Source of the DNA: Thauera humireducens
GTDB taxonomy: Bacteria; Pseudomonadota; Gammaproteobacteria; Burkholderiales; Rhodocyclaceae
Assembly (NCBI RefSeq): GCF_001051995.2
Contig: NZ_CP014646.1
Span: 3,162,001-3,226,000 of the forward strand
Length of the DNA stretch: 64,000 bases
Reading direction: 5' to 3'
Made by a program: the position numbers and the translations under genes. Every line of letters begins with the position of its first letter. The first letter of the stretch is position 1. The notes beneath the pieces are model-generated. The model was not told where the DNA came from. It worked only from the letters and a program-made list of their open reading frames with translations, and ran no database searches. Shown in pieces: positions 26,322 through 34,879 of the stretch.

Positions 26322-27542
26322 TCAGTCGTCCAGGAAAACCTGCAGCAGATCGTTGAGGAAGCGTCGCCCCTGCGGGCTCGGTCGGATCTGCCCGTCGCGC
26401 ATCTCCAGCAGCCCGCGTTCGCGCGCTGCCTCGATGCGTTCGCCGATGGCCTCGAGTGGCAGGCCGGTGCGCGCCGCAAACAGCTTGGCCGGCGCGCCCT
26501 CGGTCAGGCGCAGCGCGTTCATCATGAACTCGAAGGGCAGTTCGGTCACCGACACCTCGCGCGCTTCCTGGATGAAATCGCCGCGCGCCGCGCCTTCGAG
26601 GTAGCGCGCCGGGTGCTTGTGCCGCATCTCGCGGCGGATGCCTTCATGGCTGGACAGCTTGCCGTGCGCCCCGGGGCCGATCCCGAGGTAGTCGCCGAAG
26701 GTCCAGTAGTTGAGGTTGTGCCGGCTCTGGCCGTGCGGGCGGGCGAAGGCCGAGGTCTCGTAGTGCTCGAAGCCGGCTGCGGCGAGGCGCGACTCGATCG
26801 CCTCCTGCATGTCGGCGGCGACGTCGTCGTCGGGCAGGGACGGGGGATCGTGGGCGAAGGGCGTGTTCGGCTCGAGCGTCAGGTGGTAGCAGGACAGGTG
26901 CTCGGTGCCGAAGCCGAGCGCGGTCTCCAGGTCGCCGAGCGCCATTTCCAGGCGCTGCTCCGGCAGGGCGTACATCAGGTCGAGATTCACCCGTTCGAAA
27001 TGCGTGGTGGCGGCCTCGATCGCCCGCCGTGCCTCGTCGCCGCCGCGGATGCGGCCGATCCTCGCCAGCATCGCGTCGTCGAAGCTCTGGATGCCGAGCG
27101 AGAGGCGATTGACGCCGGCGGCGCGGTAGTCGCGGAAGCGCTCGGCTTCGACCGTGCCCGGGTTGGCCTCGAGCGTGATCTCGGCCAGCGGGTCGAGCGG
27201 CAGCAGCATGCGGATGCCGGTGAGCAGCGCGTCCAGCGTCTGCGCCGACATCAGGCTCGGCGTGCCGCCACCGATGAAGACGCTGTGCACCCGGCGGCCC
27301 CACACCTGCGGCAGGGCGTGCTGCAGGTCGGCGAGCACGGCATCGAGCCAGGCCCGTTCCGGGATGCCGCCTTCGCGCGGTGCGTGCGAGTTGAAGTCGC
27401 AGTAGGGGCACTTGCGCACGCACCAGGGGAAATGCACGTACAGGGACAGGGGCGGCGGCGCCTCGAGCTGCGGGCGTTCGGGCAGGGGCAGCGTGCGCGC
27501 CGGCGACGCGGCAGGGGTCAGCGGGATGATGCGGCGTGTCAC
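26322..27542 (-). CDS. hemW: HemW, radical-SAM haem chaperone
   Basis: 406 residues. The radical-SAM cluster ligands are C41, C45 and C48 in WCVRKCPYCDFNSH (CxxxCxxC). Further conserved parts are SVFIGGGTPSLM, ITLEANPGT and RLSLGIQSF, and the C-terminal HemN_C region with MNALRLTEG. It is homologous to HemN, but the lack of the extra HemN-specific N-terminal motif fits HemW, which transfers haem to target proteins. The start is set at GTG 27542 (MTRRIIPLTP); the longer open frame upstream is low-complexity Arg/Pro sequence and is rejected. rdgB ends 71 bases upstream. Confidence 0.9.
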   Translation of the reverse strand: MTRRIIPLTPAASPARTLPLPERPQLEAPPPLSLYVHFPWCVRKCPYCDFNSHAPREGGIPERAWLDAVLADLQHALPQVWGRRVHSVFIGGGTPSLMSAQTLDALLTGIRMLLPLDPLAEITLEANPGTVEAERFRDYRAAGVNRLSLGIQSFDDAMLARIGRIRGGDEARRAIEAATTHFERVNLDLMYALPEQRLEMALGDLETALGFGTEHLSCYHLTLEPNTPFAHDPPSLPDDDVAADMQEAIESRLAAAGFEHYETSAFARPHGQSRHNLNYWTFGDYLGIGPGAHGKLSSHEGIRREMRHKHPARYLEGAARGDFIQEAREVSVTELPFEFMMNALRLTEGAPAKLFAARTGLPLEAIGERIEAARERGLLEMRDGQIRPSPQGRRFLNDLLQVFLDD

Positions 27543-27613
27543 GGCGTGTGTCTTGAGGGGGCAGGAGGCGCCGGGCCGCAGCGTGTGTTCTGCGGCCGGC
27601 CTTGCCTGCGGTT

Positions 27614-28219
27614 TTACAGGGGGTGGTGCTCGAGGCGGGCGAGGAGGTGCCGCATGGCCGCGCCGCGGTGGCTGAGCGCGTTCTTCAGTGCCGCGTCGAG
27701 TTCGGCGGCGGTCTGACCCAGCTCGGGCAGCCAGAACAGCGGGTCGTAGCCGAAGCCGCCTTCGCCGCGTGCAGCGGTAAGGATCTGGCCGTGCCACTCA
27801 CCGTCGGCGATCAGCGGGCGTGGATCGTCGGCATGGCGCACCAGAACGACGACCGAGCAGAAATAGGCGCGGCGCTGTCCGGGCTCGGGGAAGGCGGCGA
27901 GTTTTTCCAGCAGCAGGGCATTGTTGCGCGCGTCGGACTTGGGCTCGCCGGCGAAGCGCGCCGACTGTACGCCCGGCTCGCCACCCAGCGCCTCGACGCA
28001 CAGGCCCGAGTCGTCGGCGATGGCCGGCAGGCCGGTCGCGGCTGCGGCGTGACGGGCCTTGGCCAGCGCGTTCTCGACAAAGGTGGGGTGGGGTTCCTCC
28101 GCTTCGCTCACGCCGAGCGCGCTCTGCGGGATCACCTCGATGCCCAGCGGTGCGAGCAGGGCTTGCATCTCGGCCGCCTTCTTGGCGTTGTTGCTCGCCA
28201 GTACCAGTCGCTTGCTCAT
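27614..28219 (-). CDS. rdgB: RdgB, XTP/dITP diphosphatase
   Basis: 201 residues. House-cleaning pyrophosphatase removing ITP, dITP and XTP. Motifs: LVLASNNAKKAAEM (nucleotide binding), PAIADDSGLCVEAL (metal-binding Asp), GGFGYDPLFWLP and LSHRGAAM. ATG 28219 is chosen because GGAGG lies six bases upstream. Its start region overlaps nothing, but the rph stop is only two bases upstream, so rph-rdgB-hemW reads as an operon. Confidence 0.95.
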   Translation of the reverse strand: MSKRLVLASNNAKKAAEMQALLAPLGIEVIPQSALGVSEAEEPHPTFVENALAKARHAAAATGLPAIADDSGLCVEALGGEPGVQSARFAGEPKSDARNNALLLEKLAAFPEPGQRRAYFCSVVVLVRHADDPRPLIADGEWHGQILTAARGEGGFGYDPLFWLPELGQTAAELDAALKNALSHRGAAMRHLLARLEHHPL

Positions 28220-28221
28220 CT

Positions 28222-28941
28222 TCAACCTCCGTGAACCGCGGCGCGCTGCAGCGCGAACAGGCGACGAATGCCGCTGTCGGCGAGATCGAGCAGGGTGTTG
28301 AGCTCGGCGCGCGAGAAGGCCGCGCCCTCGGCCGTGCCCTGCACCTCGATCAGGCCGCCGCCTTCGGTCATGACCACGTTCATGTCGGTGTCGCAGTCCG
28401 AGTCCTCAGCGTAGTCCAGGTCGAGCACCGGTGCGCCCTTGTGGATGCCGACCGAAACCGCGGCGACGAACTCGCGCATCGGGTTGCGCGGCAGCGTGCC
28501 GCTGGTGACGAGCCCCATCAGCGCGTCGTGCACCGCGACACAGGCGCCGGTGATCGAGGCCGTGCGCGTGCCGCCGTCCGCCTGCAGCACGTCGCAGTCG
28601 ATGATGACCTGGCGTTCGCCCAGTGCTTCCAGATCGACCACCGCGCGCAGGCTGCGGCCGATGAGGCGCTGGATCTCCTGCGTGCGGCCGCTCTGCTTGC
28701 CCTTGGCGGCCTCGCGCGCGCTGCGCGTGTGGGTGGCACGCGGCAGCATGCCGTACTCGGCGGTGAGCCAGCCCTGGCCCTTGCCGCGCAGGAAGGGGGG
28801 CACGCTTTCCTCGACGCTGGCGGTGCACAGCACGCGGGTGGCGCCGAACTCGACCAGCACCGAACCTTCGGCATGGCAGGTGAAATTGCGGGTGAGGCGG
28901 ACGGCGCGGAGTTCGTCGGGTTTGCGCTCGCTGGGTCGCAT
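28222..28941 (-). CDS. rph: RNase PH
   Basis: 239-residue phosphorolytic 3'-5' exoribonuclease that trims tRNA 3' ends. Motifs: [58 protein letters not shown] (phosphate-binding Arg) and [14 protein letters not shown]. Full length against the E. coli enzyme. It is between the phosphatase/kinase pair and rdgB on one strand. Confidence 0.97.
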   Translation of the reverse strand: MRPSERKPDELRAVRLTRNFTCHAEGSVLVEFGATRVLCTASVEESVPPFLRGKGQGWLTAEYGMLPRATHTRSAREAAKGKQSGRTQEIQRLIGRSLRAVVDLEALGERQVIIDCDVLQADGGTRTASITGACVAVHDALMGLVTSGTLPRNPMREFVAAVSVGIHKGAPVLDLDYAEDSDCDTDMNVVMTEGGGLIEVQGTAEGAAFSRAELNTLLDLADSGIRRLFALQRAAVHGG

Positions 28942-28950
28942 GGGGGAGTC

Positions 28951-29865
28951 CTATTGCTTGTCGAACTTGTGGATGGCGGCGTTGATCTCGCGGATGGCGC
29001 GTTCGATCTCGTCCTCGTCGAGGTCGACGAGCTGGCCGATGCTGCGGCTGCTCAGGTCGATCTCGGTGGTGAAGTGGTTGAGTGCCATGGTCTGCGTCGA
29101 GATGACGTCCGGCCCCGGGGTGGACAGGTCGTCGTGCCAGGTCATCGCGACCATGGACAGGTTGTCGGCCGTCTCGCCGGCGCGGGCCTCGGCCTGCCCC
29201 ATCAGGCGCGGCACGGCCTGGTGCAGCGGGCTGTCGACGAGGCCGAGCAGCAGGGCTTCGTCGCCGAGCGGACCCCACACACCGTCGCTGCACAGCACGA
29301 AGGTGTCGCCATCGAGCAGGTCCATGCGCGGTGAATACTCGATCTGCGGCGAGTGCGTGCCGCCCAGGCAGGAATAGATGCGGTTGCGTCCCGGGTGGTT
29401 CGTGGCGTCGCGGGCGCTCAGCAGGCCCTGGTCGATCAGCATCTGCACGCGCGAATGGTCGCGGGTGCGGGTGTGGATGCGCCCGCGGCGCAACAGGTAG
29501 AGGCGCGAATCGCCCGCGTGCGCCCACCAGGCGCTGCCGTCCTGCACGACGCAGGCGACGATGGTGGTGCGCGGCGCCTCCTGCAGGTGGCGGTCGAGGG
29601 TGTCGTCGAGGATTGCGTGATGGGCGCCGGTGAGCGCGCGCGACAGGAACAGCGCGGGGTCGTGCAGCGCGGGCTGGGCGTCGCGCTGGAAGGCATGCGT
29701 GATGTACTGTGCCGCGATGTGCGCGGCCAGTTCGCCGTGCTGGTGGCCGCCCATGCCGTCGGCCACCAGCATCAGCAGCGAGTCGCGCGAGTAGCAGTAG
29801 GCGATGCGGTCCTGGTTCGACTGGCGCTGGCCGATGCGGCTTTCCTGGTAGATCGTGAATCGCAT
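28951..29865 (-). CDS. PP2C-family Ser/Thr protein phosphatase
   Basis: 304 residues. Metal-dependent phosphatase with PPM motifs in order: SNQDRI (D19), LVADGMGGH (D36/G37), HAGDSRLYLLRRG, CSDGVWGPL and DNLSMVAM. After the catalytic domain (to about 245) comes an acidic C-terminal tail (LVDLDEDEIERAIREINAA) likely to be helical. The gene is 11 bases downstream of a Ser/Thr kinase and ends 9 bases before rph, so it should dephosphorylate substrates of that kinase (inference). The start is ATG 29865 (MRFTIYQESRIG). Confidence 0.92.
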   Translation of the reverse strand: MRFTIYQESRIGQRQSNQDRIAYCYSRDSLLMLVADGMGGHQHGELAAHIAAQYITHAFQRDAQPALHDPALFLSRALTGAHHAILDDTLDRHLQEAPRTTIVACVVQDGSAWWAHAGDSRLYLLRRGRIHTRTRDHSRVQMLIDQGLLSARDATNHPGRNRIYSCLGGTHSPQIEYSPRMDLLDGDTFVLCSDGVWGPLGDEALLLGLVDSPLHQAVPRLMGQAEARAGETADNLSMVAMTWHDDLSTPGPDVISTQTMALNHFTTEIDLSSRSIGQLVDLDEDEIERAIREINAAIHKFDKQ

Positions 29866-29876
29866 GTCGAATTCCT

Positions 29877-30827
29877 TCAGCCGCGGCCGATGAAGGCCTT
29901 GAGCTTGCTGCCGAGATCGGTGAACCAGGGGGTGTGCGGCACGGTCTCCACCTCGCTCTTGCGGACCAGCGCCTTCTGCAGCGTATACACGCTTTGCGGC
30001 CGCGCAAAGGGGTCGAGCTTGAGGCACCAGTCGATCAATTCGAGGAGTTGCGGCGAGAAACGGTCGGACTGCGTCTTCGCCAGTGGCTGCAGCGTGTCCT
30101 GTTTGACACGCTCGTCGGCACGCGGCGGCGCGCTGCCGACGACGCTGGTGTAGAGGCTCGCCCCCACGCTGTAGATATCGCTCCACGGGCCCAACTGGTC
30201 GCGGCGGTCGTACTGCTCGGGTGAGGCGAAGCCCGGGGTGTACATGGGCTTGAGGATTGGCTGGTCGTTCATCAGGGTCTGGCGCGAGGCCCCGAAGTCG
30301 AGCAGCACGGGCGTGCCGTCGGTGCGCAGGTAGATGTTCGACGGCTTGATGTCGAGGTGCAGCAGCTTGTGGGCATGGACCTCGCGCAGGCCGTTCAGCA
30401 TGCGTGCAAACACGGTGCGGATGAAGGCTTCGCGGATCTCGCCGCGGTGTTTCTGGATGAAGTCGTGCAAGGTGCGGCCGCGTTCGAACTGCATGACCAT
30501 GTACACCGTGCCGTTGGCGCGGAAGAAGTTGAGCACCCGCACCACGTTCGGGTGCATCAGCTTGGCCAGCGAGCGGCCTTCCTCGAAGAAGCACTTCATG
30601 CCGTAGCGGAAGGCGGCCTGGTGCTCTTCGGTCACCTGCGGCACGATCTCGCCGTCCTTGCGCAGGGCGAGCGAGTTCGGCAGGTACTCCTTGATGGCGA
30701 CCGGCGTTCCGGCTTCGTCATGCGCCAGGTAGACAATCGAGAACCCGCCGAGCGAAAGCTGGCGGTCGATGCGGTACTGGTCGAGCAGGAAGCCTGCGGG
30801 CAGCGCGCAGTTGGCTTGAGGCGGCAT
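29877..30827 (-). CDS. Hanks-type Ser/Thr protein kinase
   Basis: 316 residues, soluble, a kinase domain with almost no extra region. Glycine loop LSLGGFSIVYLA, ATP Lys K46 (VAIKEYLP), catalytic loop HLDIKPSN (D159, K161, N164) with Leu in place of the Arg of HRD, and DFG at 177-179 followed by an activation segment with TPGFASPEQY. All catalytic residues are present, so it should be active. Lack of the RD arginine suggests it need not be activated by loop phosphorylation. No membrane or sensor domain is visible. It is paired with the PP2C gene. ATG 30827 gives MPPQANCALPAGFLLDQYRI; upstream in-frame residues are unrelated. Confidence 0.92.
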   Translation of the reverse strand: MPPQANCALPAGFLLDQYRIDRQLSLGGFSIVYLAHDEAGTPVAIKEYLPNSLALRKDGEIVPQVTEEHQAAFRYGMKCFFEEGRSLAKLMHPNVVRVLNFFRANGTVYMVMQFERGRTLHDFIQKHRGEIREAFIRTVFARMLNGLREVHAHKLLHLDIKPSNIYLRTDGTPVLLDFGASRQTLMNDQPILKPMYTPGFASPEQYDRRDQLGPWSDIYSVGASLYTSVVGSAPPRADERVKQDTLQPLAKTQSDRFSPQLLELIDWCLKLDPFARPQSVYTLQKALVRKSEVETVPHTPWFTDLGSKLKAFIGRG

Positions 30828-30845
30828 CTTCGAGGGCGCTAGAAT
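30816..30845 (+). promoter_or_regulatory. Candidate promoter for yicC-gmk-rpoZ-spoT
   Basis: TTGAGG (30816-30821) and TAGAAT (30840-30845) separated by 18 bases, 73 bases before the yicC start. It overlaps the first codons of the divergent kinase gene. Judged by eye only. Confidence 0.4.
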
Positions 30846-30918
30846 CCGGGCTTTCCCAGCCTCTTTCCTGAGTGGGACCCGCAGTGTAATCGATCGCGCC
30901 GGGTTCCCGGAGACCCCA

Positions 30919-31785
30919 ATGATCCAGAGCATGACAGGTTTCGCGGTCCAGACCCGCGACCTGGGTGGCGTCAGCGTTCACCTGGAACTGCGCAGCGTGA
31001 ATTCGCGCTACCTCGACCTCGGTTTCCGCATCGTGGACGACCTGCGCCAGGCCGAGCCCGCCATCCGCGAACGCGTCACCGCCAAGCTCGGCCGCGGCAA
31101 GGTGGAATGCCGCCTCAACCTGCAGGCCGGGCATGGCGCGCCGCGCAGCCTGTCCCTGAACGGGGCGCTGGTCGACCAGCTCGCCGAAGCGCAGGACACG
31201 CTGCGCGCCCGCTTTCCGGACGCCCCGCCGCTGTCCGTCAATGAGCTGCTGCGCTGGCCCGGCATGCTCGCCGACGACAGCCTCGGCTTCGACGAACTGC
31301 TGCCGCACATCTGCGCACTGGTGGATGCCGCGCTGGTGGAGCTGGTCGCCACCCGCCGCCGTGAGGGCGAGAAGCTGGCCGACGCCATTCGCGAGCGCGT
31401 CACGCGCATGCGCGAACTCGTCGCCACGGCCACGCCGCGCATGCCGGCGGTCGTCGCCGAATATCAGGAGCGCCTGACCGCCAAGTTGCGCGATGCGGTC
31501 GCCAGCCTGGACGAAGACCGCATCCGCCAGGAGGTCGCGCTGTACGCGCAGCGCATCGATGTGGCCGAGGAGCTCACGCGCCTGAGCACCCACCTCGACG
31601 AGGTCGAGCGCATCCTCAAGGCTGGCGGCGCGGCCGGCAAGCGCCTCGACTTCCTGATGCAGGAGCTCAATCGCGAAGCCAACACCCTCGCCTCCAAGTC
31701 GCCCGCCACCGACATCACCGGCATCGCCATGGAAATGAAGGTGCTGATCGAGCAGATGCGCGAACAAGTGCAGAACATCGAGTAA
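30919..31785 (+). CDS. yicC: YicC-family endoribonuclease
   Basis: 288 residues. It starts with the invariant MIQSMTGFA and has ELRSVNSRYLDLGFR, then a long helical middle and the C-terminal signature GKRLDFLMQELNREANTLASK. YicC/YloC proteins are RNases acting in RNA turnover. It is followed after 12 bases by gmk, an association conserved across proteobacteria. Confidence 0.95.
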   Translation: MIQSMTGFAVQTRDLGGVSVHLELRSVNSRYLDLGFRIVDDLRQAEPAIRERVTAKLGRGKVECRLNLQAGHGAPRSLSLNGALVDQLAEAQDTLRARFPDAPPLSVNELLRWPGMLADDSLGFDELLPHICALVDAALVELVATRRREGEKLADAIRERVTRMRELVATATPRMPAVVAEYQERLTAKLRDAVASLDEDRIRQEVALYAQRIDVAEELTRLSTHLDEVERILKAGGAAGKRLDFLMQELNREANTLASKSPATDITGIAMEMKVLIEQMREQVQNIE

Positions 31786-31797
31786 GGAACGTCGTCC

Positions 31798-32412
31798 ATG
31801 CCCGGAACCCTCTTCATCGTCACCGCGCCCTCGGGCGCCGGCAAGACGACCCTGGTGCGTGGCCTGCTGCAGCGCGACCCGCGCGTGCAGCTCTCCATCT
31901 CCTACACCACGCGCGCGCCCCGCCCCGGCGAGCAGGATGGCCGCGAATACCACTTCGTCGACGTGCCCACCTTCCGTGCCCTGCGCGACCGCGGCGAATT
32001 TCTCGAGTGGGCTGAGGTCCACGGTAACTACTACGCCACCTCCAAGGTGTGGCTGCGGGACCAGATCGCGGCCGGTCGCGATACCCTGCTCGAGATCGAC
32101 TGGCAGGGTGCCCAGCAGGTGCGCAAGTCCTTCCCGGAGGCGGTCGGCGTCTTCATCATGCCGCCGTCGATGGAAGAGCTCGAGGCGCGACTGCGCGGTC
32201 GCGGCACCGACAGCGACGAGGTGATCAGCCGCCGCCTGCTTGGCGCACGCGGGGAAATGCGCCATGTGGCCGAATTTGACTACGTTATAATCAATAACGA
32301 AATCGACGTTGCGCTGGACGATCTGGTCGCAGTGGTGCGTGCCGCCCGCCTGCGCTACCCGAACCAGCATCAGCGTCATCCCGATTTTTTTGATTTTCTC
32401 GAACAGGATTGA
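31798..32412 (+). CDS. gmk: Guanylate kinase
   Basis: 204 residues. It phosphorylates GMP/dGMP to the diphosphate. P-loop [10 protein letters not shown] at 10-19, GMP-binding [21 protein letters not shown], and [12 protein letters not shown]. Clusters with rpoZ and spoT, tying GMP supply, RNA polymerase and ppGpp metabolism as in E. coli gmk-rpoZ-spoT. Confidence 0.97.
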   Translation: MPGTLFIVTAPSGAGKTTLVRGLLQRDPRVQLSISYTTRAPRPGEQDGREYHFVDVPTFRALRDRGEFLEWAEVHGNYYATSKVWLRDQIAAGRDTLLEIDWQGAQQVRKSFPEAVGVFIMPPSMEELEARLRGRGTDSDEVISRRLLGARGEMRHVAEFDYVIINNEIDVALDDLVAVVRAARLRYPNQHQRHPDFFDFLEQD

Positions 32413-32414
32413 AC

Positions 32415-32630
32415 ATGGCCCGCATCACCGTCGAAGACTGCCTGAAGAAGATTCCGAACCGCTTCCAGCTCACGCTGGCCGCGACCTATCGCGCCCGTCA
32501 GCTGACCATCGGCAGCACGCCGCAGATCGACATCGATCCGCACGACAAGGACAAGCCCACCGTCATCGCGCTGCGTGAAGTCGCCGCCGGCAAGGTCGGG
32601 CTCGAGATGCTGAACCGCGGCCAGGCCTGA
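32415..32630 (+). CDS. rpoZ: RNA polymerase omega subunit
   Basis: 71 residues, shorter than E. coli omega (91) but usual for betaproteobacteria. It begins [19 protein letters not shown] with the family's ATYRARQL and [15 protein letters not shown]. It starts 2 bases after the gmk stop; an upstream TTG (32409) is not needed. Confidence 0.96.
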   Translation: MARITVEDCLKKIPNRFQLTLAATYRARQLTIGSTPQIDIDPHDKDKPTVIALREVAAGKVGLEMLNRGQA

Positions 32631-32652
32631 GCCTGGTCATGAGGGGCGACAC

Positions 32653-34860
32653 ATGGAAGCGAGCGACATAGGCGCCCCTCGTCCGGTCTTCAGCCCGCCG
32701 GTGTCGAGCGTGCTCTCGCTCGACTTCCAGCAGCTGAAGGCGAAGATCCAGACCTACCTGCGTCCCGAGGACGTGGGGCGGGTCGAAGCGGCCTATCACT
32801 TCTCGGCCGATGCGCACGCCGGCCAGTTCCGCGTCAGCGGCGAGCCCTACGTCAGCCATCCGGTCGCGGTCGCCTCGCTGGTGGCCGACTGGCATCTCGA
32901 CGCGCAGGCCCTGATCGCCGCGCTCCTCCATGACGTCATGGAGGACACGCACATCTCGAAGGCGGAGCTCACCGAGCGCTTCGGCAAGGTGTCTGCCGAA
33001 CTGGTCGATGGCCTGTCCAAGCTCGACAAGATCGAGTTCCGCTCGCACGAGGAAGCGCAGGCCGAGAACTTCCGCAAGATGCTGCTGGCGATGGCGAGCG
33101 ACTTGCGCGTCATCCTGATCAAGCTCGCCGACCGCCTGCACAACATGCGCACGCTGGACCACATGCGTCCGGCCAAACGCCGCCGCATCGCCAACGAGAC
33201 GCTCGAGATCTATGCGCCGATCGCCAACCGGCTCGGCCTCAACGACCTGTTCCGCGAACTCCAGGAGCTGTCGTTCAGCAACAAGTACCCGCTGCGCTAC
33301 CAGGTGCTGGCGCGCGCCATCCGTGCTGCCCGCGGCAACCGGCGCGAGGTGGTGGGCAAGGTGCGCGAGGCGATCGAGGCCCGCCTGCCGCAATGGGGCA
33401 TCGCCGCCGAGGTGCAGGGGCGCGAGAAGCATCTCTACGGCATCTACCGCAAGATGGTGGAAAAGCGCCTGTCCTTCTCCCAGGTGCTGGATATCTACGG
33501 CTTCCGCGTCATCGTGCGCGACGTGCCGGGCTGCTACCTGGCGCTGGGTGCGCTGCACTCGATGTACAAGCCGGTGCCGGGCAAGTTCAAGGACTACATC
33601 GCCATCCCCAAGGCGAATGGCTACCAGAGCCTGCACACCACGCTGATCGGGCCGTTCGGGACGCCGGTCGAGGTGCAGATCCGCACGCGCGAGATGCATC
33701 ACATCGCCGATTCCGGCGTGGCCTCGCACTGGCTGTACAAGGAAGACGAGAAGACGCTGACCGAGCTGCAGCAGAAGACGCATTCCTGGCTGCAGTCGCT
33801 GCTCGAGCTGCAATCGACTTCGGGCGAGGCCACCGAGTTTCTCGAGCACGTCAAGATCGACCTGTTCCCGGGCGAGGTCTACGTGTTCTCGCCCAAGGGT
33901 ACGATCTTCTCGCTGCCCAAGGGCTCGACGCCGGTGGACTTCGCCTATGCGGTGCACACCGACGTCGGCAACCGCTGCGTTGCCTGCCGCATCAACGGCG
34001 ACCTGATGCCGCTGCGCAGCGAGCTCAAGAACGGCGACCAGGTCGAAATCATCACCGCCACCCACGCCAACCCCAACCCGGCCTGGCTGTCGTATGCGCG
34101 CACCGGCAAGGCGCGCGCGCAGATCCGCCACTTCATGAAGAACGCCCAGCAGGACGAGTCCGTGGCGCTGGGCGAACGTCTGCTCAACCAGGCCTTGCGC
34201 CCGCATGGCCTCACGCTGGGGCAGATCTCCACCTTCGCCTGGGACCGTTTCCTGCGCGACCGCGGCGTGCGCCACAAGAAAGAGGTCTTCGCCGACCTCG
34301 GCCTCGGCAAGCGCCTGCCGGCCATCGTCGCGCGTCGTCTGGCGCAGGCGCAGGACATGGAGTCGGGGCGGCCCGATGTGGTCAAGCCCAAGCCGGCCGG
34401 CGCGATCACGATCCGCGGCTCCGAGGGCATCGCGGTGCAGCTGGCGCGCTGCTGCCATCCGATCCCGGGCGACCCCATCATCGGCACGCTGCGCAAGGGC
34501 CAGGGGCTGGAAGTGCACACCCACGACTGCCCGAGCGTGGCCAAGCTGCGCGGCGATCGCGGGCGCTGGGTCGATGTCGAATGGGAACCCGGCCACGACG
34601 ATCGCCTGTTCGACGTCGGCATCCGCGTGCTGACGCGCAATGCGCGCGGCGTCCTCGCCCGGGTGGCGAGCGCGATTGCCGAGGAAGACTGCAACATCCA
34701 GAGCGTGCACATGGACAACGAGCAGGGCGCCTACACCGCGCTCAACTTCACCCTGCAGGTGCGCGATCGCATGCATCTGGCCCGGGTGATGCGTGCCGTG
34801 CGCCGGGTGCAGGAGGTGGTGCGCATCGGCCGCGTGAAGGGCGACGGGCGGGCGGCCTGA
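32653..34860 (+). CDS. spoT: RSH-family (p)ppGpp synthetase/hydrolase SpoT
   Basis: 735 residues, bifunctional layout. The hydrolase HD domain has SHPVAVASL and H93-D94...E97-D98 (LLHDVMEDT). The synthetase domain has YGFRVIV, the KFKDYIAIPKANGYQSLHT block and EVQIRTREMH. A TGS domain (VFSPKGTIFSLPKGSTPVDF), a Cys-containing zinc/helical region (RCCHPIPGD) and a C-terminal ACT domain (LARVASAIAEEDCNIQSVHM) follow. The synthetase loop reads KFKD instead of RXKD but keeps the basic character of bifunctional enzymes, unlike the acidic EXDD of RelA. Last gene of the yicC-gmk-rpoZ-spoT group. Confidence 0.95.
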   Translation: MEASDIGAPRPVFSPPVSSVLSLDFQQLKAKIQTYLRPEDVGRVEAAYHFSADAHAGQFRVSGEPYVSHPVAVASLVADWHLDAQALIAALLHDVMEDTHISKAELTERFGKVSAELVDGLSKLDKIEFRSHEEAQAENFRKMLLAMASDLRVILIKLADRLHNMRTLDHMRPAKRRRIANETLEIYAPIANRLGLNDLFRELQELSFSNKYPLRYQVLARAIRAARGNRREVVGKVREAIEARLPQWGIAAEVQGREKHLYGIYRKMVEKRLSFSQVLDIYGFRVIVRDVPGCYLALGALHSMYKPVPGKFKDYIAIPKANGYQSLHTTLIGPFGTPVEVQIRTREMHHIADSGVASHWLYKEDEKTLTELQQKTHSWLQSLLELQSTSGEATEFLEHVKIDLFPGEVYVFSPKGTIFSLPKGSTPVDFAYAVHTDVGNRCVACRINGDLMPLRSELKNGDQVEIITATHANPNPAWLSYARTGKARAQIRHFMKNAQQDESVALGERLLNQALRPHGLTLGQISTFAWDRFLRDRGVRHKKEVFADLGLGKRLPAIVARRLAQAQDMESGRPDVVKPKPAGAITIRGSEGIAVQLARCCHPIPGDPIIGTLRKGQGLEVHTHDCPSVAKLRGDRGRWVDVEWEPGHDDRLFDVGIRVLTRNARGVLARVASAIAEEDCNIQSVHMDNEQGAYTALNFTLQVRDRMHLARVMRAVRRVQEVVRIGRVKGDGRAA

Positions 34861-34879
34861 GGGCAGCCCTGACGGTGTC

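Noticed and set aside
27543..27797. Longer N-terminus for HemW
   Set aside because: Arg/Pro-rich, overlaps rdgB, and family members start close to the radical-SAM motif.
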